Shown one piece after another: positions 55,290-64,000 of a DNA stretch of 64,000 nucleotides (position 1 is the stretch's first letter; the number at the start of each line of letters is the position of its first letter). The notes beneath the pieces are model-generated. The model made no database searches and was not told where the DNA came from. It worked only from the letters and a program-made list of their open reading frames with translations. The position numbers and the translations under genes are program-made. Source of the DNA: Hoplostethus atlanticus (Eukaryota; Chordata; Actinopteri; Trachichthyiformes; Trachichthyidae); NCBI GenBank assembly GCA_034670405.1, contig JAXDDX010000043.1, positions 3,054,501 to 3,118,500 of the forward strand, given 5' to 3'.

Positions 55290-55439
55290 TCTTTCCCCCA
55301 TGGGAACCACACCTTTCAGACAAAATACTATAACATTGTTTCAATAATATACAGAAACTTTCCGCAGCTCAGGTATATAAAGCTTCCATAGGGCCTTGCT
55401 CACCATTCATTCTGTGGCAGCACAATGACCAAAGCACTA

Positions 55440-55615
55440 CCCTCTGCAGGATTGGTGAGAGACATAGAAGAACCACAGACAGAAGAGACAAAAGGAAGAG
55501 ATGCACACTGTGTGCACCAAGAGATGTCAAAACCAGCATTGTGTGTCTAAAATGCAGTGCACATATTTGCAAGGCACATGCAAAAACCATCACCTGTTGT
55601 CAATCATGTGCATGA
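55440..55615 (+). pseudogene. piggyBac transposase C-terminal cysteine-rich domain
   Basis: The frame RIGERHRRTTDRRDKRKRCT, then LCAPRDVKTSIVCLKCSAHI and CKAHAKTITCCQSC, ends in TGA at about 55612. The C-x2-C / C-x2-C / C-x2-H pattern is the DNA-binding CRD that closes piggyBac transposases. No catalytic DDD core is visible upstream, so it is a remnant. Confidence 0.75.
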
Positions 55616-56442
55616 ACCTTATTAGTGTTTCTGTTGTTGTTACTCATATTGATTTTGTTACTGTTGTTCTCTAATATGTTCAGTAATGTGGTAAAGTGTT
55701 AATGTGTAAATAGTTTTAGGTCTATGACCTTTCTTTACTAAAAAAGTCACAACGGTCAGTTTTGACCGGGAACACCACAGATGTTATTTTGTGCCACTTT
55801 TTAAAAAAATGAAAGGGTTTCAAAACAAATGTGCTGTCTAAACTTTCACACAAGGTAGTCTGTGATAAATAGTACAGTATGTTTCCTCTGGTATTGACTA
55901 TAGTCAAAATAATCCATAAATTATGCTATTTTTACTCAAAAACGAGTTGTATAAGATCAGGTCAATGAGGCCTACAGGCCAGAAGTTCAAAAGAGAAGTG
56001 CAAAACCTGTCATAAATACTAGAAATGAAGTTGATAAAAAGATCTAGTACAACATCAGGTGATAATATTTGTATAATGATAGATTTATAAACAGTTATAA
56101 TGGGTCGGTCATTTTTGACCGGGAACACTAAAGTAGGTAACAGGAAACGAACACAACACAAGGGTTAAGAGAAGAACTGGATCCCTGTGTGAACACTATA
56201 GAAGGTAAAGGGGTTTTGCTGCAGGTTTCCAATACAATTAATCTCATATTCTTGGTGTATTATTGACTTAATATTGGGTCTCTTTGTTTCAAAATCATGT
56301 GAATGTCATTTAAAAGTTATAAAGCATTTGCAAATTATTATATGAGTTATTTGTCTTCCCAAAATTACATATAACAATAATATCTTAATGGAAACAAGTA
56401 ACATACTCAAATGCAATACATACATATATACAGTAAATCATC

Positions 56443-56448
56443 TTTAAT
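56443..56448 (-). terminator. lsg1: lsg1 polyadenylation signal ATTAAA
   Basis: TTTAAT on the plus strand, about 380 bases past the lsg1 stop. No AATAAA is seen between. Confidence 0.5.
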
Positions 56449-56827
56449 GAAGATCTTGTGTTGTACATTTTGTTTTTAAAAGAGTTTCAAAATCCCAAAA
56501 CATAAATGTATTTATCCCTCTGGATGTTTCGGTCCACATCAGAACATTGGTGAGTCATTCTGGTGAGATCTGCTGTACAACTGATGATCCAGTTGAAAGG
56601 AATGCATTGCAATATCATGAGCTTCAAATAAGAGCAGTACATTACAGATAATGTACTTCATTTGTAAATATCAGCCCAACCTTTCCACACTTGCATGATA
56701 AGGGACCTGCATCCACCAACAGATACAGGACACCAGTAATTCCTTTGGAATTGCATGTGAACAGTCCTTCAGGGTTATTCCATTCCTCTTGAAATGAATC
56801 AGCGATGTGAACGTTTTTAGATCATCG

Positions 56828-57007
56828 TCAGGCATCCAGATGCTTGGTGAGCCTGCGTACTTTCTCCTTCTTGTTCTTGTTGCCGTGCTTCTTCCAGGGC
56901 TTTCCCACCGGTATCTCTGAGCCAGCTCTGTCCGGGCCTACAGGACCACTGCCTGGTTTGTAGCCCATGACAGACTGGACCCCCTTGGTGAACGCCCGCA
57001 CATTCTC
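56828..57007 (-). CDS. lsg1: lsg1 exon 14 (terminal)
   Basis: Residues 572-630 and TGA. ENVRAFTKGVQSVMGYKPGS and the basic KKHGNKNKKEKVRRL tail. Confidence 0.97.
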   Translation of the reverse strand, partial: ENVRAFTKGVQSVMGYKPGSGPVGPDRAGSEIPVGKPWKKHGNKNKKEKVRRLTKHLDA

Positions 57008-60000
57008 CTGAAAAGAGAGATTATACAGTTCAGTCATATGTTCAGTTACATAACAAATGTCCTGCAGCCATGTCTATATGGACTGACTTGCTGACAGTGT
57101 AGAACCATTATTCACATCTTCCTATCTAGTAAGAAGGACTGTTAAAAAGTGGCCTGTTTTTTTACCTGATGGAAGAAGTTCTTGTCAACTGGGTTTTCAA
57201 TTCTCTTGACCTTGTGTTGTTTGTTGGCCTTGGTGGGGTCACTGTCGTCTGGGTCTGCTGTGTGGAACTTGCTGTGCTGGGGCTGGAAGTCTGCTACGTC
57301 AATATGGGGAGGAGGGTGGCAGTAGAGAAGCTTGCCCTGTAAAGAATCGTCATTGACAATGTGTTATGGAGAATATCTTCGTTGGAACAGAACGGATCCA
57401 TTTGGGGACAAGATAAAGGCATGGCAACGATAGCATTTACCAAATCAACAAAACGTTATCAAAAAGATATGGCGTCCACTCCACACACTCATTAAGAGCA
57501 CATGGAGCAGAAGACATATTGTATTAAATGATGGAGGTGAACTGAACAGACCTGGGTCAACAAGTAGGTGCAAATAATTCTTGGCATTTATTTTATCCAG
57601 AGTTCAGAGGAGTGAGGTTTCATTCACAGAGAAGTGTAGTAAATTGACTTTCCAATACTTTTACGTTACGTCGGTACTCGTTGAGGCCACCCAACACACG
57701 TAAACAGGCAAACACAAATGATAAAAAGTATTAACTTACGCTGACATAATCCTTCAGGATGTACCGGGCTGACCTGGGCTGGTCGGGCTGGCCGTGTGCC
57801 GTCATGAAGCCTCTCATGTCTGAAAAAGAGGCAAATAAACTATTTATATCACACTAAGAGCAGAGTTCACAAAGTGCTTTACAGAGAGGCATAAAGACAA
57901 GAATAGTAAAATAAATAGGAGGTACATGAGATAAATAGAGGGAACACATTCAAGAAAAAGTAGGTTAAATGACATGAAATGAAAAACAATGAAATGAGAT
58001 GTTAAAAATAATAAGAATCAACATTAAAAATGGGCAAAATCAAGCAATTACATGACGACCAGAAAGTTTAAAAATTCATTTTGTGATTTAGAAGTGACAC
58101 TGGATCAGAGCTTGTCACAGCTCGTCTCCTTTCTGAGTTGCATGCTGACAAGGCATCGGCCTTTTCTTTAATTCTCCATATGTGAACAAAGAACTTTGAT
58201 ATGAATGTTAGTCTGGCGGTTTTGGTCTCACATCCGTACGCCATCAGCATCTCCTCGGAGGTGGGGGGCCTGTCGGGGTCTTCGTCCTCTCGTGGCCGGA
58301 TGATGTTGATGCCGTAGGTGCCCTCTAACACATGCCGAGGGATCGTCTGACACACGTGACGAGGCTGTTAAGGGCTGAACCACTAGAACCATGCAAGTTG
58401 TGCTTGAATCTGGTGGTGCTGAAAGGTTCATGATCTGCACATTCAAGGAGCTACATAGCACTTTGAAACATCCATATATCATGTCAAATTAATTGTGAAA
58501 TGTTGGTAGAATTACCATGAAGAAATGAGACCATGGTCGAGATGGTGGCATTGTTATTAAGACCTCATTTCACATGATCCCTGTTGCTTCTTGTTGCATT
58601 GTTTCCATAGGCCTTTCAGTCCTTTCACCATCTGCCTTTGCAACTCTGAAAGCTTTAGCTCCGTTTGGGAAGAGCGCCCTCTTCCTGTTTTGTGCTGTAA
58701 AGCAATCCAGCAGATTTCCCATCAAATTGGACTTGGCAGACAATGTAACATGCTGTGTGGAGGCCGGTAGAGGCCGCTCATCTTCTCGGTGATGGTCTCA
58801 TTTGTTTATGGTAACTATTGTGTCTCAAAATGAATGTGCCAATGATTTGTAAAATGCCACACCTTAAAATATGAGTCAAGCCTGGTTTCCTAAGAGAGGC
58901 GGTGACAACCTTATAATCTGATTATGTCGAAAAGCAGAACACACAACAGCAGCATCTGAATCACTTGGTCCACAGAAGTGGATCAGCAGTGACTGATCTG
59001 GTGCAGATGTGGCACAGTGGAGGATATGAGGGAGGCGGCAGGTACGTGGTCTCTCATCTGGTCGATGGGCAGGATCCCGGAGCAGATCATCTCAGCTTTG
59101 GTCGAGACGAAGGAGGGCATGACCAGACCCGGGCAGTCACAGAGGCACAGGCCTGGCTCCACGTAGAGAGTCTGCAATACAGGGCACAGTAGGGGCAGAA
59201 ACAAGCTCAGTTCAGGGTTCATACTGATGTAACGTATGAGTTCATATGGAGAGTTTAGTGAGGCCCTGTACCTGAAAGTGCTTGGTGTGTCCAGGAGTGG
59301 CTGAAACAGAAACCTTCTTGTTCCTAAAAATGGTGTTGATGGTGGAACTCTTTCCCACATTAGGATACCCGACCTGTTGAATACACGTATGACGACCAAT
59401 CAAACACAAAATAGGTTGGTGTTGCAAATGTCAACAATAACAAGCACGACCAGCCAGGTTTTAATGGTTGCCATGCCAACACTTGCGGTAACCATGGAGC
59501 CTGTTAAGAGTTTTCACCCACCAGCCCCACGGTGAGCTGTCCCTCCTTACACCGGGCCCCGTCGTGAGCAGCCTGAAACACGGCCAGCAGCTCGTCCTTG
59601 TGCAGCAGACGGCTGGAGTTGTGGAAGGAGGATCCATCTGAGCAACCGGCAGTCTCTTCCTCTTCGTCCCCCTCAGAGCAGGTCTGCCAGTCCTCCTCTT
59701 CTACTGTTACCTTTTCCTGCTGCTCTTCCTCTTCACCACTCTGTACCTCCTCCTCCTCCTCCTCTCCATGTGCCCCTCCTTCGCTCATGTCTTCATCATC
59801 TTCATCTTCTGGGTCACTCTCTCCACCCTCTGGATCTTCCCTTTCTATGCCCTGTGGATAGAGAAGTCAGGCACTTTGATACGAGGCTATCAGCCCATGT
59901 GAGGAGGCCATGGAGCGCCAAGAACGACCACATGTTTGCATGCATCTCTCAAAGGGAGCTTGTATGTCGGTTTTATGACCAGTCGGCTTTAGCAGGCTTT

Positions 60001-62647
60001 GTAAAGTTCAGTTTTATATTATGGGGCATGTGTAGCCTAGTAATGGTCTCCATAAAGCTATAGGAGTACTGATGTAGTATCACTGGATCGGTCAATTTAC
60101 CACATAAACTTCCAAAGGCCAAAGATTTGGGAGCAGAAGGCTCATTTTGAAAACACTTTTAGGATGAAGGGCTGACAAAAGGCCCCATTCCAAAATAAAA
60201 AATGACAACCTCCTCCTCCTCGTGAAGAATGAACCAGTCTGCACACTCTTCTGTGATCCCACGGTGTGTCAATTTACTAACACCTATACACAGGTGATGT
60301 TTCAGGCGTACTGCTCTTCATCAGACCTCCTCACCTTTTCCTCTGCATCCAGCCTGTCGCTCTCAGCCAGGGCAGACCAGAACACTGTCCTCAGCCCCTC
60401 TCTCTGGAAGTGCCTGGCCCAGGCTCGCCTCTGCTCCTTGGTCAGCAGGTCTGCCTTGTTCACCAGCAGCATGTTCACTTTGTCCTTAGACACCTCCTTC
60501 ACATACGACTCCTAGCACACAACAGGAACAGTGGGGTCAGCAACTGTAGGTCCTTACTCTTGATATTTTCACATGGGCAGTAGTCGAGGGTACACGCCAT
60601 AGCAACCTGTTTTATGGGCTAGTTTAGTTCATTTATTTTATTTACACAAATAAAAACAGTGGGAAGAAAGATAGAAGAAATATGTGCAGGAGATAACATT
60701 TTTTTTAAAAAAACAGAGGGGCTCATAAAAATGCCTCACTCCTAAAAGAGAAAAATTGACAAAACTCAACATGGAGACAAATGATACAACAACAAAATAC
60801 ATACATAGCTAGAATACACCCATGCATCCTAGTTACCACTGGTAAGAGATGTTTCCTTACCAGGTCAGGGCAACGGAACAACAAAGGGTTTCTGCCATCG
60901 GCGATCTGCACCACAACGTCACTGTGGAAACATATCAAAACGTTTTGTACTCGAGTTTCACAGGAGGAAAACAAAGTTACCGTGCAAGTGAGGTATGAAC
61001 CGATAGCCGTACCTCCTCTCGATGACTCTCCACAGCTGTCTCCAGAAATCCAAGTTCCTCTCGAACGGGGTGAGAATGAGCTTCTGTTCCTCCTCCAACC
61101 TTTAGAAATAATGATCAGGTTTAGTTAGATCACTGATATTGATAGTCTGACATCACATAAATGACATACTACAGAACAGATAGTTCCAGTCCTCAAGCCA
61201 CCGTAAAACATCCAATAAATATATACTTGTGACTGCATAACTATTCATTTTGAAACTTAAATACTGCCAAGCAAAAATCACCACTTTAACTTAAACTACT
61301 TAAAAAATAATTCAAGATTTATTAAACAATTGTGCTCTTTTTTATTACAATTGTGTGTTAAATTACTGCTTATAATAACACATAGTCTTTTGACAGGAAA
61401 TGAGATTGGGAGCAAACATACTGTGCAAGTTCCCGTCTCCATTCCAGGAAGCTCTCTCTCTCTGCTTGCTGAAGAGCTTCTGTACTGGTGCTTTCATCCC
61501 AGTGGGGGCTGAAAAAAAAAAAAAAAAGACGGACGGACGGACAGACGTAACATCAGAACACTTTAAACACAAAACATTCAGCGGTTTGAGTCTAGCTAGA
61601 TATGTTCAGCTTACCGTCGTGGAATTCTGAGAAACTGCTTGTTGTCTTCATGCAGCTTCTTCAGCTTTGTTTTTTCCTCTGCTGTTAGTATGCCGGCCCG
61701 AGCCTCCGCCGGCACAAACTTAATGTTGAGTTTTTCTAAGGAAACGATCCAGAAAACAGTCAGAGAAAGCAATAGAATCAAAAGGACAAGGGTGCAGCAG
61801 ATGACACTTTAACGTTTGAGACAGTAGGTAGGTGAGGACTCTCCAGTAGTCCAGGTTCCTCTCAAACTGAACAAGAACTCATTCCTTTCTGCCCCTCTCC
61901 GTTTAAGACCTAAGCGATGGCGTGGTGGTAGTTGAGCAGGTGGAATCCTCCTCATGTTGTAGAGTAGGAATCTGACCTAAACAAGAGGTAGGTGAGGCAT
62001 CACCTACCGGCAACAAACTCTGTCCCCGCCATTTCAGCAGTGGCCAGAAAATCATCCATTGAACTCTGTTCTGTCACCGACTGCAGGTTCAGCCTTCCCC
62101 AGTCGTAGCCATCGTTCAGTTCACTGGTGTGGCGCTGGAAATGTCAAACCAAGTAAACTGGTCAACTTTAGTCGAACACTCCCACTAAAATAACTTACAC
62201 AGTGGAGGGCGGTAGCAAGAAGTGTGGACCAATTCAAAAAGTTGAGATTGTATTGCAATAAAGTTCTGCTAGGTGGGTTATCTATACGCCGATTTTACCC
62301 GTAGACCCTAAAGATTCATGAAAGGTCTTATATTGTGTTATACGGTGTGTGCTTTTGGCAATAAGCAACGTTCTCCGCATACTATAAAACTGGACGTATC
62401 GGGGATAATCTTCGTTCTCCTTGATTTGACGAGCTGACAATTCAAACTGTGTTCTGGCCTGGGCAGCCTAGGTTAGTTTATGAACGGCTATCCACTACGT
62501 GGTTATTGAACGTTAACAGTTGGTAGTTAAACTGTAATACTGTACCCAGGAGTCGCCCTTCTTGTTTCTTCGGGAGGCGTGGATTCTCTCCTTTATCAGA
62601 GATCTACCGAGTACCGCACTTCCTCCACCCGCTTTCTTCTTGCCCAT
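56828..62647 (-). CDS. lsg1: large subunit GTPase 1 (LSG1; 14 exons, 630 aa)
   Basis: A circularly permuted cytoplasmic GTPase that acts in release of the NMD3 export adaptor from the 60S subunit. Exons are 62546-62647, 62008-62134, 61615-61735, 61422-61508, 61013-61099, 60861-60921, 60335-60511, 59522-59851, 59272-59373, 59028-59171, 58232-58355, 57740-57819, 57166-57336 and 56828-57007; phases agree. The permuted motif order is visible: NKAD (G4, residues 213-216) precedes GYPNVGKSS (G1, 366-374) and DCPG (G3, 410-413). A 110-residue acidic insert with SEGDEEEE separates them. The basic C-terminus GKPWKKHGNKNKKEK matches human. The start is ATG with A at -3, giving MGKKKAGGG. Intron 10 is AT-AC. 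The usual DARNP box reads DGRNP here. Confidence 0.97.
57166..57336 (-). CDS. lsg1: lsg1 exon 13
   Basis: Residues 515-571, GKLLYCHPPPHIDVADFQPQ, a variable basic stretch, then VDKNFFHQ. Confidence 0.95.
57740..57819 (-). CDS. lsg1: lsg1 exon 12
   Basis: Residues 488-514, MRGFMTAHGQPDQPRSARYI then LKDYVS. Confidence 0.96.
58232..58355 (-). CDS. lsg1: lsg1 exon 11
   Basis: Residues 447-488, VCQTIPRHVLEGTYGINIIR and PPTSEEMLMAYG. Donor GTGAGA. Confidence 0.93.
58356..59027 (-). other. lsg1: lsg1 intron 10, AT-AC U12-type intron
   Basis: Read on the minus strand the intron opens ATATCCTCC and closes GTCAC. CCTTAAC (58367-58373) sits with its branch A 12 bases from the end. These are the three U12 signals. 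Splicing gives PAASLVCQTIPRHV, matching human PPVSLVCQNIPRHV; no GT-AG choice does. Confidence 0.9.
59028..59171 (-). CDS. lsg1: lsg1 exon 10 (G3 motif DCPG)
   Basis: Residues 399-446, TLYVEPGLCLCDCPGLVMPS then GILPIDQMRDHVPAASL. Ends at an ATATCC donor rather than GT. Confidence 0.92.
59272..59373 (-). CDS. lsg1: lsg1 exon 9 (P-loop)
   Basis: Residues 365-398, VGYPNVGKSSTINTIFRNKK and VSVSATPGHTKHFQ: G1 and the following switch region. Confidence 0.97.
59522..59851 (-). CDS. lsg1: lsg1 exon 8 (acidic insert)
   Basis: A 330-base exon, residues 255-364. Glu/Asp-rich (GEEEEEEV, SEGDEEEE) with EEDWQTCSE shared with human, then KEGQLTVGL. The donor GTGGGT was chosen so that VGYPNVGKSS is completed by exon 9. 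Confidence 0.93.
60335..60511 (-). CDS. lsg1: lsg1 exon 7 (G4 motif NKAD)
   Basis: Residues 196-254. NMLLVNKADLLTKEQRRAWA gives guanine specificity; then TVFWSALAESD. Confidence 0.96.
60861..60921 (-). CDS. lsg1: lsg1 exon 6
   Basis: A 61-base exon, residues 175-195, DVVVQIADGRNPLLFRCPDL. The family box DARNP is DGRNP here. Confidence 0.95.
61013..61099 (-). CDS. lsg1: lsg1 exon 5
   Basis: Residues 146-175, EEEQKLILTPFERNLDFWRQ then LWRVIERS. Confidence 0.96.
61422..61508 (-). CDS. lsg1: lsg1 exon 4
   Basis: Residues 117-146, PHWDESTSTEALQQAERESF then LEWRRELA. Donor GTATGT; phase 2 into exon 5. Confidence 0.93.
61615..61735 (-). CDS. lsg1: lsg1 exon 3
   Basis: Residues 77-117, EKLNIKFVPAEARAGILTAE and KLHEDNKQFLRIPRR. 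Confidence 0.96.
62008..62134 (-). CDS. lsg1: lsg1 exon 2
   Basis: Residues 35-77, HTSELNDGYDWGRLNLQSVT and DFLATAEMAGTEF, nearly as in human. Confidence 0.96.
62546..62647 (-). CDS. lsg1: lsg1 exon 1
   Basis: Residues 1-34, basic MGKKKAGGGSAVLGRSLIKE, typical of the rRNA-contacting N-terminus. Donor GTACAG. Confidence 0.93.
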
Positions 62648-62766
62648 ACTAACGTTTGTTGTTGTCACTTCACAAAAATCACACTAAAATAAAGCTCAAC
62701 GGTTAAATAACGCAATATCTGTTACTTGCTGCTGTGGCCCATGCGGATGAAGTTGTTGTCGTAAAA

Positions 62767-62776
62767 ACCGGAAGTG
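62767..62776 (+). promoter_or_regulatory. ETS-like site at lsg1 promoter
   Basis: ACCGGAAGTG lies about 120 bases upstream of the lsg1 start codon, in a short CpG-containing stretch. It is a common element of housekeeping promoters; its use is inferred. Confidence 0.4.
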
Positions 62777-63150
62777 AGGTGGAACATACCAGTCGAGTCA
62801 TTTAGCTAGACAATTTAAAATTACAAGACAATAAGTGATAGGGGTATCGCATGAAAAACGTTATATCAGATATATCATAACTCAATAATAACTCAAACTT
62901 TAAAAACAGTGAGATGGGACTGCATTTATTATAAACACTATTTAGTAATGTATTATGGTACATTCCACACGCTTGTCCAGCAATCAAATATGCCTTGAAG
63001 AAAACTGAACAATCGTAAGAAGGGTTCCCCATGTACGGTAGGACTATTGTAGTACTGCCTTAGTAGTACTGCCTTTTTGTATTTTCTACTTCACCATCCA
63101 CTATTACTACTTCATATGAAAATACTACTCCAATAACCCCTACTTTTCCC

Positions 63151-63152
<2 letters not shown>

Positions 63153-63206
<54 letters not shown>
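63153..63206. repeat. (AC)n microsatellite
   Basis: Pure AC, about 27 units. Confidence 0.95.
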
Positions 63207-63208
<2 letters not shown>

Positions 63209-63624
63209 TCTGCAAACCAATAGATGGCAGCATAAAACAATTTTTAGAAAGAGGGCCACCACATTCTGCCTTGTGTCAAGCCATACAAATATGATGAATT
63301 GACTTTGCAAAACCACTTGTTTTGGCGTTCAGGGTCTTATTGAGTTGCTGGTTAAAGGGTGGAGATTGCTCAGTTATTTCAAATGGAGTGTAAGCACTTG
63401 AATCCGCAAGTTAAATATTTGGCAAAATACATGTTAGGGACAAGGGAACAACAAGGGAAATTTACCTCTTTAAAATATAATTTATTAAAGGAATATGACA
63501 AAACAAAAGCAGGTTTTAATACTTAAACCTTGATAGGATATTTGAAGGTGAAGATGTGGCAACATATAGTTAAATATGCTCAAATCCTGATTAAAAAAAA
63601 ATCACAATAATATTTCTATAAATA

Positions 63625-63885
63625 TTATAGGGACTTCTGTGTCTGCTGTATTAAATTGTGAGTTTATAGTGACCTTATACTTTATGGAATTTTTATATGC
63701 TATAGTATCAGTATAATATTCTCATAATGTTCCTATAGAGACGTATAGTGTGTCTATTGTACTCAATAGTGAGTTTATAATGATCTTATCAAAACTTCAT
63801 GATATTTGTTTAATCTCCTGTAATATCAGTACAATAATATTAAATAATATTATAATATTCCTATAGAATATTGTGTATAGTTTGT
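63625..63885 (+). repeat. diverged AT-rich direct repeat (two units)
   Basis: GAGTTTATAGTGACCTTAT near 63659 recurs as GAGTTTATAATGATCTTAT near 63771. CAGTATAATATT / CAGTACAATAAT and TTCCTATAGA follow in the same order. Confidence 0.55.
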
Positions 63886-64000
63886 TGTGGTCCTTCTTTA
63901 AAAACTAGTATTACTATACTTACTATAAGAGAAATGTCTATAATTATTGCATTAAAATAAAAAGTTGCTTGTGTTTTTACTGATTTGTAGTTTCACACAC

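Larger units (their letters stand above)
49552..56168 (+). mobile_element. piggyBac-like ends enclosing a 6.6-kb mosaic
   Basis: TTAA followed by CCCTCCTGTTGTGTTCC at 49552 mirrors CGAACACAACACAAGGG plus TTAA at 56148-56168 (14 of 17 bases as inverted repeats). TTAA is the piggyBac target. The right part has a transposase C-terminus and two GGTC..TTTTGACCGGGAACAC palindromes. The left arm is cut short after about 20 bases by another repeat. It may be one element filled by later insertions, or two unrelated ends. Confidence 0.5.
62780..64000. other. region upstream of lsg1
   Basis: No exon seen. AT-rich, with one CA array and a diverged direct repeat near the right edge. Confidence 0.7.

Noticed and set aside
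59012..59039. GT-AG alternatives for lsg1 intron 10 (donor GTACCT or GTGCCA)
   Set aside because: They remove or replace conserved VPAASLVCQ residues; the AT-AC pair restores them exactly.

Overview
The window is nuclear DNA from a ray-finned (teleost-type) fish. It has long introns, abundant (CA)n/(GT)n microsatellites, and fish-type transposon remnants: Tc1, hAT, PIF/Harbinger, piggyBac-like, L2-like LINE and tRNA-derived SINEs. The species cannot be named from the sequence. Three multi-exon genes lie on the minus strand in the order atp13a3 - tmem44 - lsg1. This is the neighbourhood I recall for ATP13A3, TMEM44 and LSG1 on human 3q29, and it supports orthology.

Region 1 (1-~39,150) is most of atp13a3, a P5B-type ATPase (endosomal polyamine transporter family). 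A non-coding first exon at about 38,911-39,130 is followed by a 17-kb first intron. The start codon is at 21,783, and 27 coding exons run to 310. Every exon junction keeps the reading frame and gives about 1,047 codons. The last exons lie beyond the left edge. The introns carry a Tc1 copy (5,882-7,327), a Harbinger remnant (22,729-24,099), an hAT element with an intact BED-finger reading frame (29,577-30,874) and an L2-like LINE fragment (34,770-35,215).

Region 2 (41,281-49,314) is a complete tmem44 model of 9 coding exons and 433 residues. Its sixth intron has a U12-type donor (GTATCCTT).

Region 3 (49,552-56,168) is a repeat mosaic bounded by TTAA and piggyBac-like ends. It holds an unrecognised three-exon plus-strand gene with seven 17-residue repeats (50,365-51,373), a decayed second copy of that gene (51,491-52,440), 0.74-kb inverted repeats, a long-TIR element, a 3' half of tRNA-Glu and the C-terminal cysteine-rich end of a piggyBac transposase.

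Region 4 (56,443-62,647) is a complete lsg1 model of 14 exons and 630 residues. It encodes the circularly permuted GTPase of 60S ribosome export. One intron is an AT-AC (U12-type) intron. The last 1.2 kb hold only simple sequence and AT-rich DNA.

The three genes have unrelated roles: endosomal polyamine transport, a multi-pass membrane protein of uncertain function, and ribosome maturation. Nothing suggests they act together; the linkage looks like ancient synteny. The least explained material is the repeat gene and its setting at 49.5-56.2 kb. The cleanest new observations are the two minor-spliceosome introns.
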